DNA from: Cyclospora cayetanensis
Lineage: Eukaryota; Apicomplexa; Conoidasida; Eucoccidiorida; Eimeriidae
Direction: 5' to 3'
DNA: 64,000 bases
Assembly (NCBI RefSeq): GCF_002999335.1
Contig: NW_020312052.1
Span: 62,001 to 126,000 of the forward strand
The notes beneath the pieces were generated by a model. It ran no database searches. It saw only the letters and a program-made list of their open reading frames with translations, and was not told where the DNA came from. The translations under genes were made by a program, and so were the position numbers. This document shows, piece after piece, positions 1-12,558 of this stretch; position 1 is the stretch's first letter; every line of letters begins with the position of its first letter.

Positions 1-1625
1 CGATGTTCTTACAACTAGAAGATGCCACGACACTTTCAATATTCGTCCCATAAAAGGTTATACAGCGGGCCAAATTATTCGCAGATTTCGCTGCCCAGGC
101 TAGTGAGCCGTGGGGAGGCGGAGGATCCAAACGGGGTCGGAAACTGCTAGATTCTAGGGGTCTTAAGTGGTCTTCCCACAAGAGTTCTCACGCTATAGTG
201 CCGTCGCCTCTCAGGTGGTTCCGGCATGAAAAGATAAGGGCAACTGGGGTGCCATACGCTTGCTGCACTCTCTAGGCACGTGGAGCATCCACAGCTAATT
301 CCACATGGCATCCATGTAAAAGTGAGCTACCTTCACTCTGCAGCAAAGAACACATCCGAACATGCAAGTCCAAAAGTCCTTCCTTTCACAACTCTTATTA
401 TGTTTAGCTAGCATTCTAGAAAGTGCCAAAGCGTAGCTCTTCGCCCGCCACTTTGAAGAGAGATGCACACAGTGTCAGCGTGGGGAGTGCTTAGTAGTAT
501 CAGGAGGTTTCACATCTGTTTTCTGCCGGTTACATATGACCGTCTGCAAAGAGGCCGAATTCTGCCCACGGCCTTGTTAACTCGGACATAGTAAACAGGT
601 GTTGCCTTCACATGGTGCTGCCTGTGCTGAGGGGCTCAAGCTACCTGAGACAAAAAACTAACAAAGGCATCCCCTGCTTCCAAAGGACCGAGAAGGCAGC
701 ACCAGATTTCCGGGTAAATCACTAAACTTGGCTTTTCAAATCGTAGCGTTGCCTTCAGATTTGGTGCCAGCTGGACGACCGCTACAGGTCGCAAGGCGAA
801 CGGGGTGGGTAGCAAAACGTGCAAACTTTAGCACCACGCGCCCTAAAGAAAAGCAGCTGCAACTCCTGAGGTGCGAAGCGGAAATTTAATGAACGATTTG
901 GCATACCCTACAGGGAAAGAGTTAATAGTGGCGAGATGCCCGAGGGAATCGGGAGGCCTGATCTGGTCGATTGCGGAAACGATAATACCAGCGCTCACTT
1001 TGCTATTTGCCATGCATTTTTTCGCTATCGGAAACAACTGCGCTTTGGGTTCGAGGGGTTCCCAGGTTTAAGAGCGAGGATTTCCTGCACATTGCCCCCT
1101 TTGTGTCTGTGCGAGCCTCTCTCGCTCTCTCTGTCCGAACGGCTCCGGGGTCCGCCCCCCAGGAATGGAGGTGAGCTGCTTCCTGTGCTAAGCAGCTATG
1201 GGCCGTATTACCGAAAAAAGTGTCAAATCCTAACTGCTCTAAGTGGTAGCACCAGTCTGAAGGAGCTGCACGAAACTTCTTTTCACGGATTTCTACTAGG
1301 GGCCTCCGAACGCGTCACGTCAGCATCAAGGCCTCAGTTTCCCCGGCGACGAGGCACTCAAAGCCTTCGCGCGCGGAGGGGTCTCAGCAAGTGTCACTGG
1401 AGAAGTTTTTTAAAAAGAGAAGAGGCATGTAGCGCGTCTGAAAGGCCAACTCGAGCGGCGTGCATTGTGTGGGAAGTAGGACCAGCCGGCTGCAAAATCT
1501 CTGCTCGAGCTGAGGCCTGGCGAGTACTTACACTACGTCCTGTGTGGGTTTTCATGCCATCCGAGGTACAACACGCTCTGAGGTAGCCTTTGAGGGCAGT
1601 AGTTCCTCCCCGCTGATGGACCAAT
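1..1625. other. Upstream region without a convincing gene
   Basis: No exon with a recognisable domain or convincing coding character was seen. A 216-codon open frame at 936-1586 (+) has low-complexity, Arg/Ser-rich composition, no domain, and overlaps antisense open frames, so it is treated as chance or as 5' leader of the S1-domain gene that follows. The stretch just before 1626 probably includes that gene's promoter and 5' UTR. Confidence 0.5.
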
Positions 1626-4600
1626 ATGGCATACTTCGCCCCTTGGCGGGGTGGAGTGACTCTAAGCGTCTGTGGGGTCAGGAGCCTCCTACGCATCCAT
1701 GCTGTCGTGATTTGCTTTGGCCTCTGCTCAACACTCGTCTGTGCCGTCCGTTGGTGCTTTGTGGCTGATCGCTCACTCGCGCATGGACTGTCTCTCTCGA
1801 GTGTGACCCCGAGCACCGCCAGGGTAGGGGCGCAGACAGCTGTCTACGCATCCGGAGCTGCGGGAGAGGAGGGCCCCCTAAACAAAGGACTCCCTTCGGA
1901 TAAGGAGCTCAACTTGGTCGATTTGGACTCGAACAAATGGCTAGCAAGGCAGCTGCACGAATATGTCCAGGGCAAGGAGGCGGAGAAACGGCGGGTAAGA
2001 GACCTTCAAAGGCATTGTCAAAATAGGGTGCCAGATTCTGCATATTCCCCTCAGCCCCCCGTGACCCTTCCGTAACTTTCTGCCTCCAAGGCGCATGCTG
2101 CTACACACAAAAAAAGACTGCTGCGGCACTCTCCACGTCCTCTGCAAAAGGAGAGTCTCCATCTCTGCCTGCTGGAATATCCACGATCTGTGCGTGGCCT
2201 CCTCTTATCTCATTTTGGCCTCCATCTGCCTCAGTTACACGCAAACATTTTCCTCTCTTGCGGGGCACTGTTTACATTCCCTGAGAGCTGGCTGGCAGCA
2301 TCTTGTGGTCGTAGCGCCCCACGGGCACTTTTTTGGCGTTCCCTAGGGGTGCCTCCTGCATTTCCTCCATGAGAAACAAGGCTTTTACAGGATAACTTCG
2401 CCTCTATCCGCCTTGCCAATGATGTATTTATCTTGCCTTGGTCTTTCGGTGTCTCTCCACGGGTGCGCCGCTGCAGGAAGCTTATCTGCTGCCGCGGAGG
2501 AAGCGACTTCCCCTGCAGAACTTCCACGAGGGATCAACCGTGATAGGCAAGGTAGGCAGAGCTGCGATCCGCTCAACCGTTTTTCTCACTCTTAATTGCC
2601 GGCCTTTTTGCTGCGGGGGGCGTATCCCAAGCAGAGCACTCCCTCGAGGTACCGCTTGAATGCACTGCGCTGCGACTCAGGTCATATCCGTTTTCCCTTT
2701 TGGCTGTCGCGTTGACGTGGGGTGTCTGGACACCCTGGGGCTGCTGCACGTGAGGGATATGCACTTCGTGCCGGGGGCCCTTAAGGCGGGTGCCGCCTAT
2801 CTTCAGAGCGCAGGCAACATTGTCTCCGATGAGTTGGCGGCGTCCGAAACTGCAGCGGCTAGTTCCCAGACTTCCAGGCGGCCTTTGACCTCATCTGACG
2901 CTACTGAGGGCTGGATTGAGCATGCAGAAGATGTCGTCAAAGTAGGCGATCTTCTGTCTTTGCGGATAAAGTCCATCGACAGAGAAAACCGTCGCATGAG
3001 ACTAACCACAGTCCCCGCAGACACTGGGGGCAAGGATACGCCTCCACGGAAATTGGTCGAGTCCTACTGGGTAAGGGAGCCGCATGATGGCGCTCTGAAA
3101 AAGTTCGCCTTCCATCGTCTGCCAGTGTGGCCGCCCTCTCTTCGTGCATGCGTTTGGTTCGGGTTTAGGCGAGGTTTGCCAGGTGAAGCACATGCATGCA
3201 CTCTAAGAGAGCTTTTGTCCAAAAAGGTACTCTGGCGGGCTTGTGTTGTATAGGTGGGGCAAGAGGTGGAGGGAATTGTGCTGCGGCGGATGGACTTTGG
3301 CATTTTTCTGGATATTGGAGCCGAAGAGGACGCCTTTCTGCACGCGGTGAGGGCACATATGTCTTAGATAAAGGCCTCTGCGTAGTGTCTTCTGGCACTT
3401 GATCTAGAGTGCTGAAACGCGACTAGGCTGTCAAACAGAGCAGAGATGGACGCTTTTGCATCTTTTATGTGTGAGATACAGAACGAACTCAACAGGGCGC
3501 ATTGCACCGAAGACGTTCAGCAGCTCTTCCAGCGCTTCAGAAGTACTCGCTCAAGCTCAAGGAGATCTGCTTCCCCAGCTGCTCCTCCTCATCCCTCCCC
3601 CTCTGCCACTGGAGGGGCCGCAGAGGCATTGGATTGTCGCGCAGGCGACAAACTAACGGGTTTACGGGTGCTGGATATCGATTCTGTCCGGGGCAGGTGC
3701 GTCGAATGACAGCCCATCTAAACTCCCTAACGCAACTCCGCATCTCCCCGTAAAAGTTTGCCTCTCGGGTAGCGCTGTACAGCGTCTCTGGTATAGATCT
3801 AGCGAGTAGGGCAGCACATCAGCGGCATGCGCGCTTTGGGGCAGGCCTATGGGGGCCGGTAAGCAGCGCCTTCCAACAGCGTGGTGTGATCCTTTGCGTA
3901 ATGCCGCTTCACTCAACTGCAGGATCCAGCTGACTACTCGCTGCGAAGAAGAGCTGCGCCGACTCCAGCAGTGGAAAAGAAAGCACTTGGGATTGCAGGA
4001 GGAAGCGCATGAAGAGTCTGAGGAGGAAAAGTATGCGAAGATCCGCACGGCCCTAAAGTTGCTGGAGCGTCAGCGGAAGAAGCAGAGCGCGATGAGCGGT
4101 ATGGGGCCTCGTACCTTTGGACACCTCACATGTCGCACACACATTGTCTAAAGTAGAACTATTTGCCTATACAGCGGCTGTTGACTGCGATGTGCACATG
4201 TTGTGGTGTTATTGCGCAGGCGCAGTCACCATTTCGGGGCCTAGGGAAAAACCACGAACCCCCCCCAAGGGGTGGGTGGGCCGGCTATTTCCTGAATATT
4301 CTGAGGAAGACATTGAAGAGGCTTTGTCTCTCTTGGAGGCGGAAAGACGTCGTAAAGAGCTCCTGCTACTTCAAGAAGCGGAGCGCAAGGCTCGCAAACG
4401 GCATCCCCGGTAAGTCTTTTGGTGACTCGTCACAGCCTCCTTACAGCGGTGGCCTTATTCGTTGCTCTACTTCGCCCGACGAGCGACAGCCACACGCGTA
4501 TTTGCAATAATGGCGTGTCCAAGCCTCCAGAGGAGTATGAAGACTCCGGGGGTATACGTATACATGCCGCAGAAAGCTCGGATTGCTCCGGGATAGGCCT

Positions 4601-7560
4601 CTAGGCCTCACAGACACTGGAGTTCTTCGCCCTGTCACCTCACTCCACTGTAACCGATCGTGCATGCGCGTGTGCCGTATGGGAATTCTGCAGGTTCCTG
4701 CGTCGGTCCGCCGACGACCTAACAGCCAAAGAGGCCTGGCAGCTGCTGCGAAAGGAGGAGCCGGGGATCGTATCAGAGGAGACGCTCAGAGAAGACGCAC
4801 GGAGACATGCGATCCGCGCAGGCCTCCTCACTGCACAAGTACCTGTCTTCGACGCAGACGGGCTGCCACGGCTGCAACAAGTGCCCCTAAAAGATCTGAA
4901 GCCGTCGACCACGGTAGCCTCTTCCCCCTCAGCTTGTCCAGCAGCCCATGCAGCAGCCGCTCTGGCCTCTACACCCGACGAAGGAAACGGGGAATCACGC
5001 GCAGAGCCCGCAGCAACTGCCTCCTCGACTGTTCAGTCCGCTTCTCAAAAGGAGTGCTCGGAGATGATAGGGGATACTGTTGATGACTTGGAGATTCCCT
5101 CTGAGAAGCTGCTTGAAGAACTGTCCGCCTATGAGGCTAAGCAGTCGCCGAGCCGGTCGGAAGAGGGAGCTTCCGTCTTCCCAGGCAGTGACTCCCTGAA
5201 GGGCGAAGCCGATGGGCAGGGCGGTGCCATCGTCGGACAAAGAAGAGGCTTGGGAAGTAGCGACACCAAAGATCCCATAAATGATATCACGGCCGCCGAG
5301 CTTGAATCCTTCTTTGCGAAAACGGAGGCAGATCTCCTTGCGTCTCTGAAGAAGGGCCGCATGCGGAAGGATAGTGTATCGGCGGCTGCCCAGAGGGAGG
5401 AGGTGCAGGAGCTTATTCGGAGGGATCGTGAGGAGGCCCTTAAGGCTCTGGCAGGAGGGCGCAAGGATGCTCCAGCGCACAGAGCAGATGCTGGTGACTC
5501 CTTAACACCGTTGCTTGATGACGAGCCGGAGACGCCCCTTGGGGATGTTTCGCAGTCTGAGGTTCTTCAGACGCTCAAGGAAAGGCTCCAGGAAGAACCA
5601 GAACTAGAAAAGGAGCTAGAACGTTGTGGAGAGACACTGGAAGGGATGGCCTCAAAAGTCCAGGCTATTCTGCGTCACGTCACGGGTAAGCCCTATTTTC
5701 TGCGGCTCTAAGCCTATCAACGAGCCATCCGCAGGCACTCAAACGACCTTCTGATTGCAAAAACAATTGCCATAGCTAGTTGTCGCTGCTAGATTCCTTA
5801 TGAGGGCCGCGTGCATGCGCGAAAGCCGTAATACAGATGCTGCTGCGGTTCTTACGATGCGCAGTGCCATCCGCCGGCCCTTCTTTGCTCGGTCTACAGG
5901 ATGGTAAGCGATATAAACGCTTGCGGATTCTGCTTGTGAACGATGCGCTATGTGTGGTCAGCCCTTTAAGTTTTATATGCAGCCTCTATACACACTGCAG
6001 TAGTGGCGCTCCTGCAGAGGCCGTCTTGTGCATCTGTTTCCTGCATACATCTTGGCTTGTAGCGCCCTTTTAAGCTGCCTCAGGATCTAGCTGTCTTACC
6101 CACCCGTGCAGTGGAGCTTCTATTCTCATCCCTGCGTGCGGCGTGCTGCGCTGGGTATCTGTCTGCGCCTCAGAGTTGGCATCTCTTTTCGAAGCTGACC
6201 TTTTAAAGGGCCCCCAAACGAATGTTCGATCCGCGAGTAAGTGGTCTCCCCTTCCCCCCCCCTCCCCCCGCGATTCACGCTTGTGCGCTGTGGGAGGCAG
6301 CAGCAGATGCAAGTATGTATAGTCCTGGATCTGCATGGATAGGGCAGTGTACATGTATGAGGCTGCCTGGTGGGCCGTGCTGCTGCTGCAGGGCCCTGTC
6401 GTCAAGAAAAGAACTTACGTGTCCAGTCTTCCGGGCATGTGGCGAAAGCGCCCAATGACGAAGAGGACGGAGGTGAGGGGTTCGTATCTCCTCTCTTTAA
6501 GCTGACAGAAGATTCCCCAGAGCATGCCATTAACATGAGCGAAGGAATGCAGGGAGAAGAAGAAGACGCGAGCCGCAACTTCGCGGACTTGTTGACAGAT
6601 CTTAACTCTCAGCCTCACGGGCATCTGCCCCGTTCAGCACCTCCAGGCAGACGGCGTCGCCACCCTAAGGTAGCGAGGACAGGTCCCCTGGCGTCTCACC
6701 AGAAAGATGAAGGGAGGAAATCTGCGAATTCTTCAGACGACTGGCCGTCAGATGGAGTTATCCCCTGTCCTAGCGAGAAGGAATCGGATGCTTTTTCTTC
6801 TGGTTGCTCCCGCGAGGAGAAGGACGCCTCCGCAAGTGCGAAAGGAGGTTTCACAAGCAAGCGCAGCTCAGATCCAAAGGCTGACGTTGTACATGCCCGA
6901 CGATGGCCTTCCGATGAACTCGCAGATCGCTGTGAGGAGGCATTAAGAGATTCGTCCTCAGACGGCAACAGAGCTCCCCACGCACTGCCTCCGCGGTCGA
7001 AAGGGACCAACGCGAATTTACAGGCGGCCCTCTCTCGCGCGCGTCGGGAGGCAGCAGCAGCTGCTGCAGCAGCAAGGATGCGGCGCAGCTCAGGGTCTAA
7101 TGGTCAAAAATGCAAGCTCAAGGTGACCAGCGATGCGCTCAATCACAAAGATCCCTTGGATGCTCGCCAGCCGTTACCAAGTCTGCTGTTACCCGCTAGC
7201 TCCTTGACCTCCCGAACTGAGACAGAGCCAGATACAAGGGATAACCGCGGCAGCAATGCAGCGGATGCACCATCCAAACGGAAGCATCGTGGTAACCCTG
7301 ATATTGTGGTACTGCCTGCAGACAGGGGAACCGGGGGCTTCCATTCCGATGGACCTGCAATGCGCCCGGTGCGCTCTTTAGCCGAGCTTCGCAAGCTACA
7401 AAGACAGCAAGCGTTACAGAACTCTGTGGAGCAGACTAAGGCGCAACACCCAAAGAAAAATCCGAGGCAAGCACAAGCCCAGAAAAATAAGCCCGCGCAA
7501 TCATTTCATCGGCAAATCCTGGACGGGGTGCGCCGCCTCCACCAGACCGACGGAGGGTGA
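1626..7560 (+). CDS. Tandem S1-domain RNA-binding protein, possibly apicoplast-targeted (11-exon model)
   Basis: Proposed exons: 1626-1994, 2477-2551, 2681-3070, 3254-3346, 3446-3696, 3923-4098, 4220-4409, 4694-5685, 5837-5903, 6112-6154, 6427-7560. All junctions are GT-AG with compatible phases and sum to 1,259 codons plus stop; the two small exons at 5837 and 6112 are the weakest. The N-terminus has a hydrophobic stretch at about residues 20-45, then a basic/Ser region, which fits a bipartite apicoplast leader. Two S1 folds follow. The first runs from GSTVIGKVISVFPFG to VGDLLSLRIKSIDRENRRMR, with an acidic insert inside. The second runs from VGQEVEGIVLRRMDFGIFLD to GDKLTGLRVLDIDSVRGRIQ. The rest is a long charged, coiled-coil-like tail, then a basic C-terminus. 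S1 domains bind single-stranded RNA; tandem S1 modules occur in bacterial and plastid S1 and in plastid EF-Ts relatives. Plastid targeting is inference. A polyadenylation-like AATAAA lies near 7879. Confidence 0.8.
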
Positions 7561-9155
7561 ATTCGGGATAAGGATTCGAACATAACGCTTTGGCGTCGTC
7601 AGTCGAAGAGCCATGTGGATAACCTGTTTTCAGCTCTTGGTGTGCATGCCCTATTGCCGAAAATGGTCCTCAGGAAGCTACGGAGAGGATCTAGGTGCTG
7701 CAACGGGCGAGCGCTCCGGTGCAAAGAGAGCGGTGGGATTAGCCCCGCGCTGGTTTAAACTTCAATCGTTTGTCGACACTTTCGTTGCTGCTTTAGCAGA
7801 AGTACGCATTCGATTGTTAGCTTATGGAGTATGCAAAAGGTATATCTCGGGTACTGCTTGTAGTTTTGGTTTTCTAAGCAATAAAGCGCTGCGAGAGTTG
7901 AAAGACATTTAATCGAGACACACGTGCTCGATTTCAAGGCTTTCAGATGATAGTGTCTATGCATTTTGCTGCCTCCTGGATACGCATATGTGGCGCTAAA
8001 GTGCCTCTGCCTACTTGAGGTTTCTGCGGATGCCTTGAGTAACTGGATGCACTCCGCCGCGCCCTGCTTGCGCCTAAGAGTCTAATCGTTCCTTTCCGGA
8101 AGTGCGGTTCCTGCAGGATGGCAAAGAGACGAGCTACCGCTGTGTAAACTGATCGATTATGTGAAGCAAGAAGCCCAATCACGGCTCGGAGCCAGAATAA
8201 ATTGCATGAACCTGCGGCGTGTCAAGGCAGCTGAAGATAGCGTTTTGCTATACCCTTCCGGATCTCTCTCCTTGCACTCTGCCCACAGCCGAGAGCACAC
8301 AACACCGAGCGCATGGCATGATTGCAACACAGGATCTCCAGCGGTGTGGAGTTTCTTCGAGCGAGCCGCTTCTTTCAGCTAAAGCTGCACCGAAGAAGAG
8401 CCTCATAGGCAGAAAAACATCTAGCTATGATCACAGTGGCCTCTTCACCAAGGCTTCTCCCTATGTCAGGCAGAGATTCAATGCCTACAAATATCCTAGT
8501 AGCCGAGGGTCCGCCTACTTGTCGGGCACATGCTATATCTTGCATTCGTGAAAGTCACCTAGGACCGACCTGGTATTTCCACATGGGATCCAATGTACAG
8601 CCACCCCGTAGGGCTAGAGTTTGAGAAGATACTGCTTTTTGCCCCTTAGTGTGGTCTCCGCACTCAATGAGTTTGCTGCTTTGTTTGAAGCTAGTTTCTC
8701 GTAGGCCACGGTATCAGCCCTCATGAGTTTAAATTGAACTAGATATACCAGAGAATACCCTCGAAAGTGCCGCCGTTCTTTGCATCAGAACGCTGCAGTG
8801 GCCGCGAAGGGGCGATTGTGCCTTTTCGTCTCCTGCAGGTCCCAACCCCCTTTAAATAGCACTTTAGACTCCATGTCTGCCGATGATTACTAGAAATTAA
8901 CCATTGAGAGAAGTATTTTATCTTGTCGAAGGACTTGATACACTGCAGAAAGCCAAGCGGTAAGTGCTAGCGGGCCTTGAGGCAGTCGTCAGCCATCTCT
9001 TTGTGGGGTGTCTGTTCTTCAAAAGGTGATTTTCAGTCCATTCTGATTTCTTCAAACGCATGCGCTATGGCATCCATCCTTTCTTTTTGCGAACAGGATA
9101 CTGCAAAACGCGTTCAGTCAGTCGTGTATACTCGAACAGATCCCTCGTAGGTGCC
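7561..9155. other. Intergenic region between the S1 gene and tRNA-Sec
   Basis: Probably begins with the 3' UTR of the S1-domain gene (AATAAA near 7879). Open frames here are short, mutually overlapping and without domains. Its last 40 bases probably hold the tRNA-Sec promoter. Confidence 0.5.
9125..9130 (+). promoter_or_regulatory. TATA-like element upstream of tRNA-Sec
   Basis: TGTATA sits about 26-31 bases upstream of the predicted mature 5' end at 9156. In animals and several protists, tRNA-Sec is transcribed by RNA polymerase III from an upstream TATA box near position -30 rather than only from internal boxes. The spacing matches; function is inferred. Confidence 0.45.
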
Positions 9156-9242
9156 GCATCGATGAGCTGGTCTGGTGACTGGGCGCGGCTTCAAACCGCG
9201 TGGCGCCTGGCGGCGCAGGGGTTCGATTCCTCCTTCGGTGCG
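9156..9242 (+). tRNA. trnSec: Selenocysteine tRNA (anticodon UCA)
   Basis: This 87-base segment folds as a eukaryotic tRNA-Sec of 9/4 type. The 9-bp acceptor stem is GCATCGATG with CTTCGGTGC, has a single U-U mismatch at pair 8, and is followed by discriminator G. The long 6-bp D stem is CTGGTC with GACTGG and has a 4-base TGGT loop. The 6-bp anticodon stem is GCGCGG with CCGCGT and has loop CTTCAAA (anticodon TCA). The long variable arm has stem GCGCC/GGCGC. The 4-bp T stem has loop TTCGATT. Length and geometry match animal tRNA-Sec. It decodes UGA at SECIS-bearing mRNAs after serylation, phosphorylation and conversion to selenocysteine. Its presence implies that the organism makes selenoproteins, as known for several apicomplexans. 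Confidence 0.96.
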
Positions 9243-10327
9243 GGAAGGGGTCTGAAATTTACGACTTCGCGGGAATGAGGGGGTTTCTAGTGTCTTATTG
9301 CGTCGAATGTTAGTCGCTGAACGCTTGATCACATCTCCTCGGGTGTTCCTACGTGGTCGTGGCTGCGTATCAGCGCCCCCCTTCTGCCCAGCAGGAGACC
9401 AATTGACAAGATTACAGGTACCTCCTGGATCGTGCTGGCCTTTTTCATCAGCAGATGAGACATTAGAGGGGCTGCCAACTGCCAAACACTCAAGCTGCGT
9501 GTGTGTACCACCAGAGATACACGGGGGTGGGTCTCGGGAGACACGAGCCTCCCCCACTTACGCGAGGCCTCAACCATATGGAAATAAAGCCTAAAATAAA
9601 CCTGCTGGGTGTCGCCGAAATGACTGGATGCCCAAGGTGCTGTGTATTGAGGGCTTTGCCTTTTATCTTTGCGCTATAGCTGAGACACACAGCCTCATAT
9701 GTCGGTGTAGCCGTGTGCTTTTACAGGCCCTGCAGGCCTATTTACATCGGTCTCAGCGGGTTAGCTCTCGGTTGCATTAGTATATATATATATTAATACA
9801 TATATATACTCCCGCACTGCCTATCTGCCAAAAAGTATTCCTGCTGGCGCAGTGCACTTGGCTCCGCGCTTTCCTAGGAATACGCCAGCGGAGCAAGACA
9901 GAGAAGGCCGCAGCTACAGAGGCCACGGCAACGCTTTGAACTCTTTTGGTTCGCCGCGCTCAGTGAAAGCACTACCAGGAGCTCAACAGCTCTCCAGACG
10001 ATCACTGCGGGTCGGGACAGAGTGATGCTCCACCGCAGCGTTTGGCAGAACTTCTACGACTCATGGCGGCGAGACAGGCGAGTTACGCAAAAGGGGGGCC
10101 CTAAGAAAGAAAAAACACGCCAATCCGCATTTAGTAAGCAGAAATCTTAAGGCGGATGCCGTAGCTTCGACGGGCCTCATCGGCACGCGCGTATCAAACC
10201 GCAATCCTTACGTTGGTGATTTCAGGGCGCAAATGGCATTCTTCATAAGTACGAGAACAAATAAGGTAGTGCACCGTAAGCGGCGTTTCATTCCCTGTAC
10301 AGTAAGAGCAAACGCAGCAACACACTG
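9243..10327. other. Intergenic region with a short TA repeat
   Basis: No convincing gene. A TA-rich simple repeat lies at about 9780-9808. The right end probably includes the 3' UTR or the last exon of the minus-strand SNF2-like gene; a 108-codon minus-strand open frame at 10194-10520 is Cys-rich but has no domain I can name. Confidence 0.5.
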
Positions 10328-12499
10328 TCAGGCACTGTCTCGAGGTCCCTCGCGCCGGAAGATGACTCTTTTGCAGGATCCACGCATGCGGCCCAGCAAC
10401 TGAGTCAAAGCTCTGGTCACCCCTTGAACCCGCAGGTGACTCTGGAGTGTCAAGAGCATTCCGCTTTGCGCACCAACCGACATCAAGCGCTGCTCCACCG
10501 CAAGTGTCAGTGCAGCACATCCGCGGGAAAGGGGTAGCGGCGCTGTTGACCCCGCTTGAGAGCTGTGCTTCGCCTGGCGAGGCTGCTTTTCTCCATTGTC
10601 AGCAGCAGGAGCCAGCCAAACCACCTGCCGAATCCCCGCGAACAGGTGGGGGGGCAGCTGCAGTAGCAGATCCAGATCCTCGATTAGCAACATCTGGGCA
10701 CAGAAACGTCACACAGCGAAGCTAGAGAAGCAGTGCTGCTGAAGGACGACAACAAGCCAACAGCAAGCCGCTTCACGCGTCTCTCCAAGGCCATACAAGC
10801 CTGGATTATAAGAGGAGCTCGACACAAAGGCACCTCACAAGGCCTGACAGCCTCGTGCATCGAGGGGCAGCTGCGCGCCAGGTGACAGTAACCAACCTGA
10901 ACTTGTTCGAGGTCTGCCCGTTTAAAATCGCGTATCTTTTGCGTTGCCGACAGCAGAGTGTCTTTCGAGTCGATGCAGAGGGGCCGAGGACGAAAGGCAT
11001 CTCGAAAATGGAGACTCACGCTGCCTTGGGCCCCACAGGTGAGCGGCAGAGGGTTCAGCAGCAAGAGCTTTGCATGCGCCGCCTTCTCCCTGGAAAGAGC
11101 AGCATCCTTAATCCCAGGGTCGGTGGCTGCTGCGCTAGACAGCGCTTCCCTCTTGAGCTCTTCCAACCACTCAGAGATCCACCTGAGGCGCAAAGCGATA
11201 TTTAGTAAAGACACAGCACCAATGTGCATCGGCAGCACCAGCAACTCCGCCCGGTTCTGACGACCCCACAGCCTGGTGCTCATGCGCAACAGCGTGCTAT
11301 TTGCTGCTGCTGTGACGTTTTCCAACAATCAAGCCCAGCAGATGCTCGGTGAGACACTGTCACTTCAGTGAGATGCTGTAGTCTACCACAGGTGGGTGAT
11401 GGCAACTGCGTGAGGCCTCACTTGAGCTTGCTGCTGCAGCTGACTATTTGCTGCTGCACTTTAGATTGCTCTATCAGGCCAAGCTGCAGCGCCACATGGA
11501 GGACCTCCCACTCTTTCCAGCTCGCCGCCACCCTCTGTCGCAGTGTTTCCCGTCGCTGGTTGTTGTCTTGAGAGGACGGCAGGCCTTTCCGAAGAGGAGC
11601 TGCGACTGTCAGCGCCTCGACGACGCGCTGCAACAATGCGAGACAGAGAGCAGAAGTCACAGTCCTTTTACACGCAATGTGCGCTAAAAGCCCCTACGGG
11701 GTGCAGCACGAAGAGGAATTGAATAATAGAAATTCACCTCCAATAAGGCAGGAGACAAGGGGGACTCTGTGGTTTGAGCACACGTCCTAGCTTCATCTTC
11801 GACCGCTTTGCCGCTGTCTCTGCAGATGCCGCTGCATGAAGCAACCAGGGCAGGGTGTATGCAGGTAAGTCTCATGGCTGCTACTGCCTTGGTGGTGATG
11901 GTCTCGATGTCTTCTCCAGGGTATCCAAGGAGCCCTCTTGCTGCTGCTGCTGCCTCCGTCTCTCCAGTTGATGCTGCTCCTGCTGCCGCTAGAAGCCTCT
12001 GTGTGCATGCGGCCTCTATTGCTGCGTACTGCGCTTCCTGGGCAGGAGAAAGGCTTAGACGATGGAGGATGCGATTCGGGGGTGGCAGCTCTCGGATCAA
12101 CACGGAAGCACGCGACCTCCGTAAAATCAGAGGAAAGGCGCAGCGTCGAGAAAAGGTAAGTGCATCTTCTTCAGAGGCTGCTGCTGTTGGTGGTGGTGCT
12201 GCTGCTGCATCGTTGGCAACGGATGCAGAGGAGGCGCTGCGCAGAGCTAGCCGGTCTACTGCTGCAGGACTGGAGAAGTGCACGGGGAGCAGATGAGGCA
12301 GCAGGAACCGCAGGGCCATGTAACTGTCAAATACGGGATAGCTGAGTACAGTTGCACATAGGAAAAAGGCAACAACATAAGGCGCAGTCCGTGAGAATCC
12401 CCCCCAAACCATAGGCTGCTTACCTCTCCAAGAGTTCGAGGTCCAACAAAAAACGGCACGGCAGCTAGCTGCATGTATAAATATATATATCTATAATAT

Positions 12500-12558
<59 letters not shown>

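Noticed and set aside
936..1586. 216-codon plus-strand open frame
   Set aside because: Low-complexity composition, no domain, overlapped by an antisense frame of similar length, and sits where the 5' leader of the S1-domain gene is expected.
7613..7912. 99-codon frame just after the S1-domain gene
   Set aside because: Lies in the probable 3' UTR; an AATAAA polyadenylation-like signal is inside it.
11808..12296. 162-codon plus-strand frame rich in Ala
   Set aside because: Antisense shadow of the SNF2-like linker exon, whose minus-strand reading has clear family motifs.
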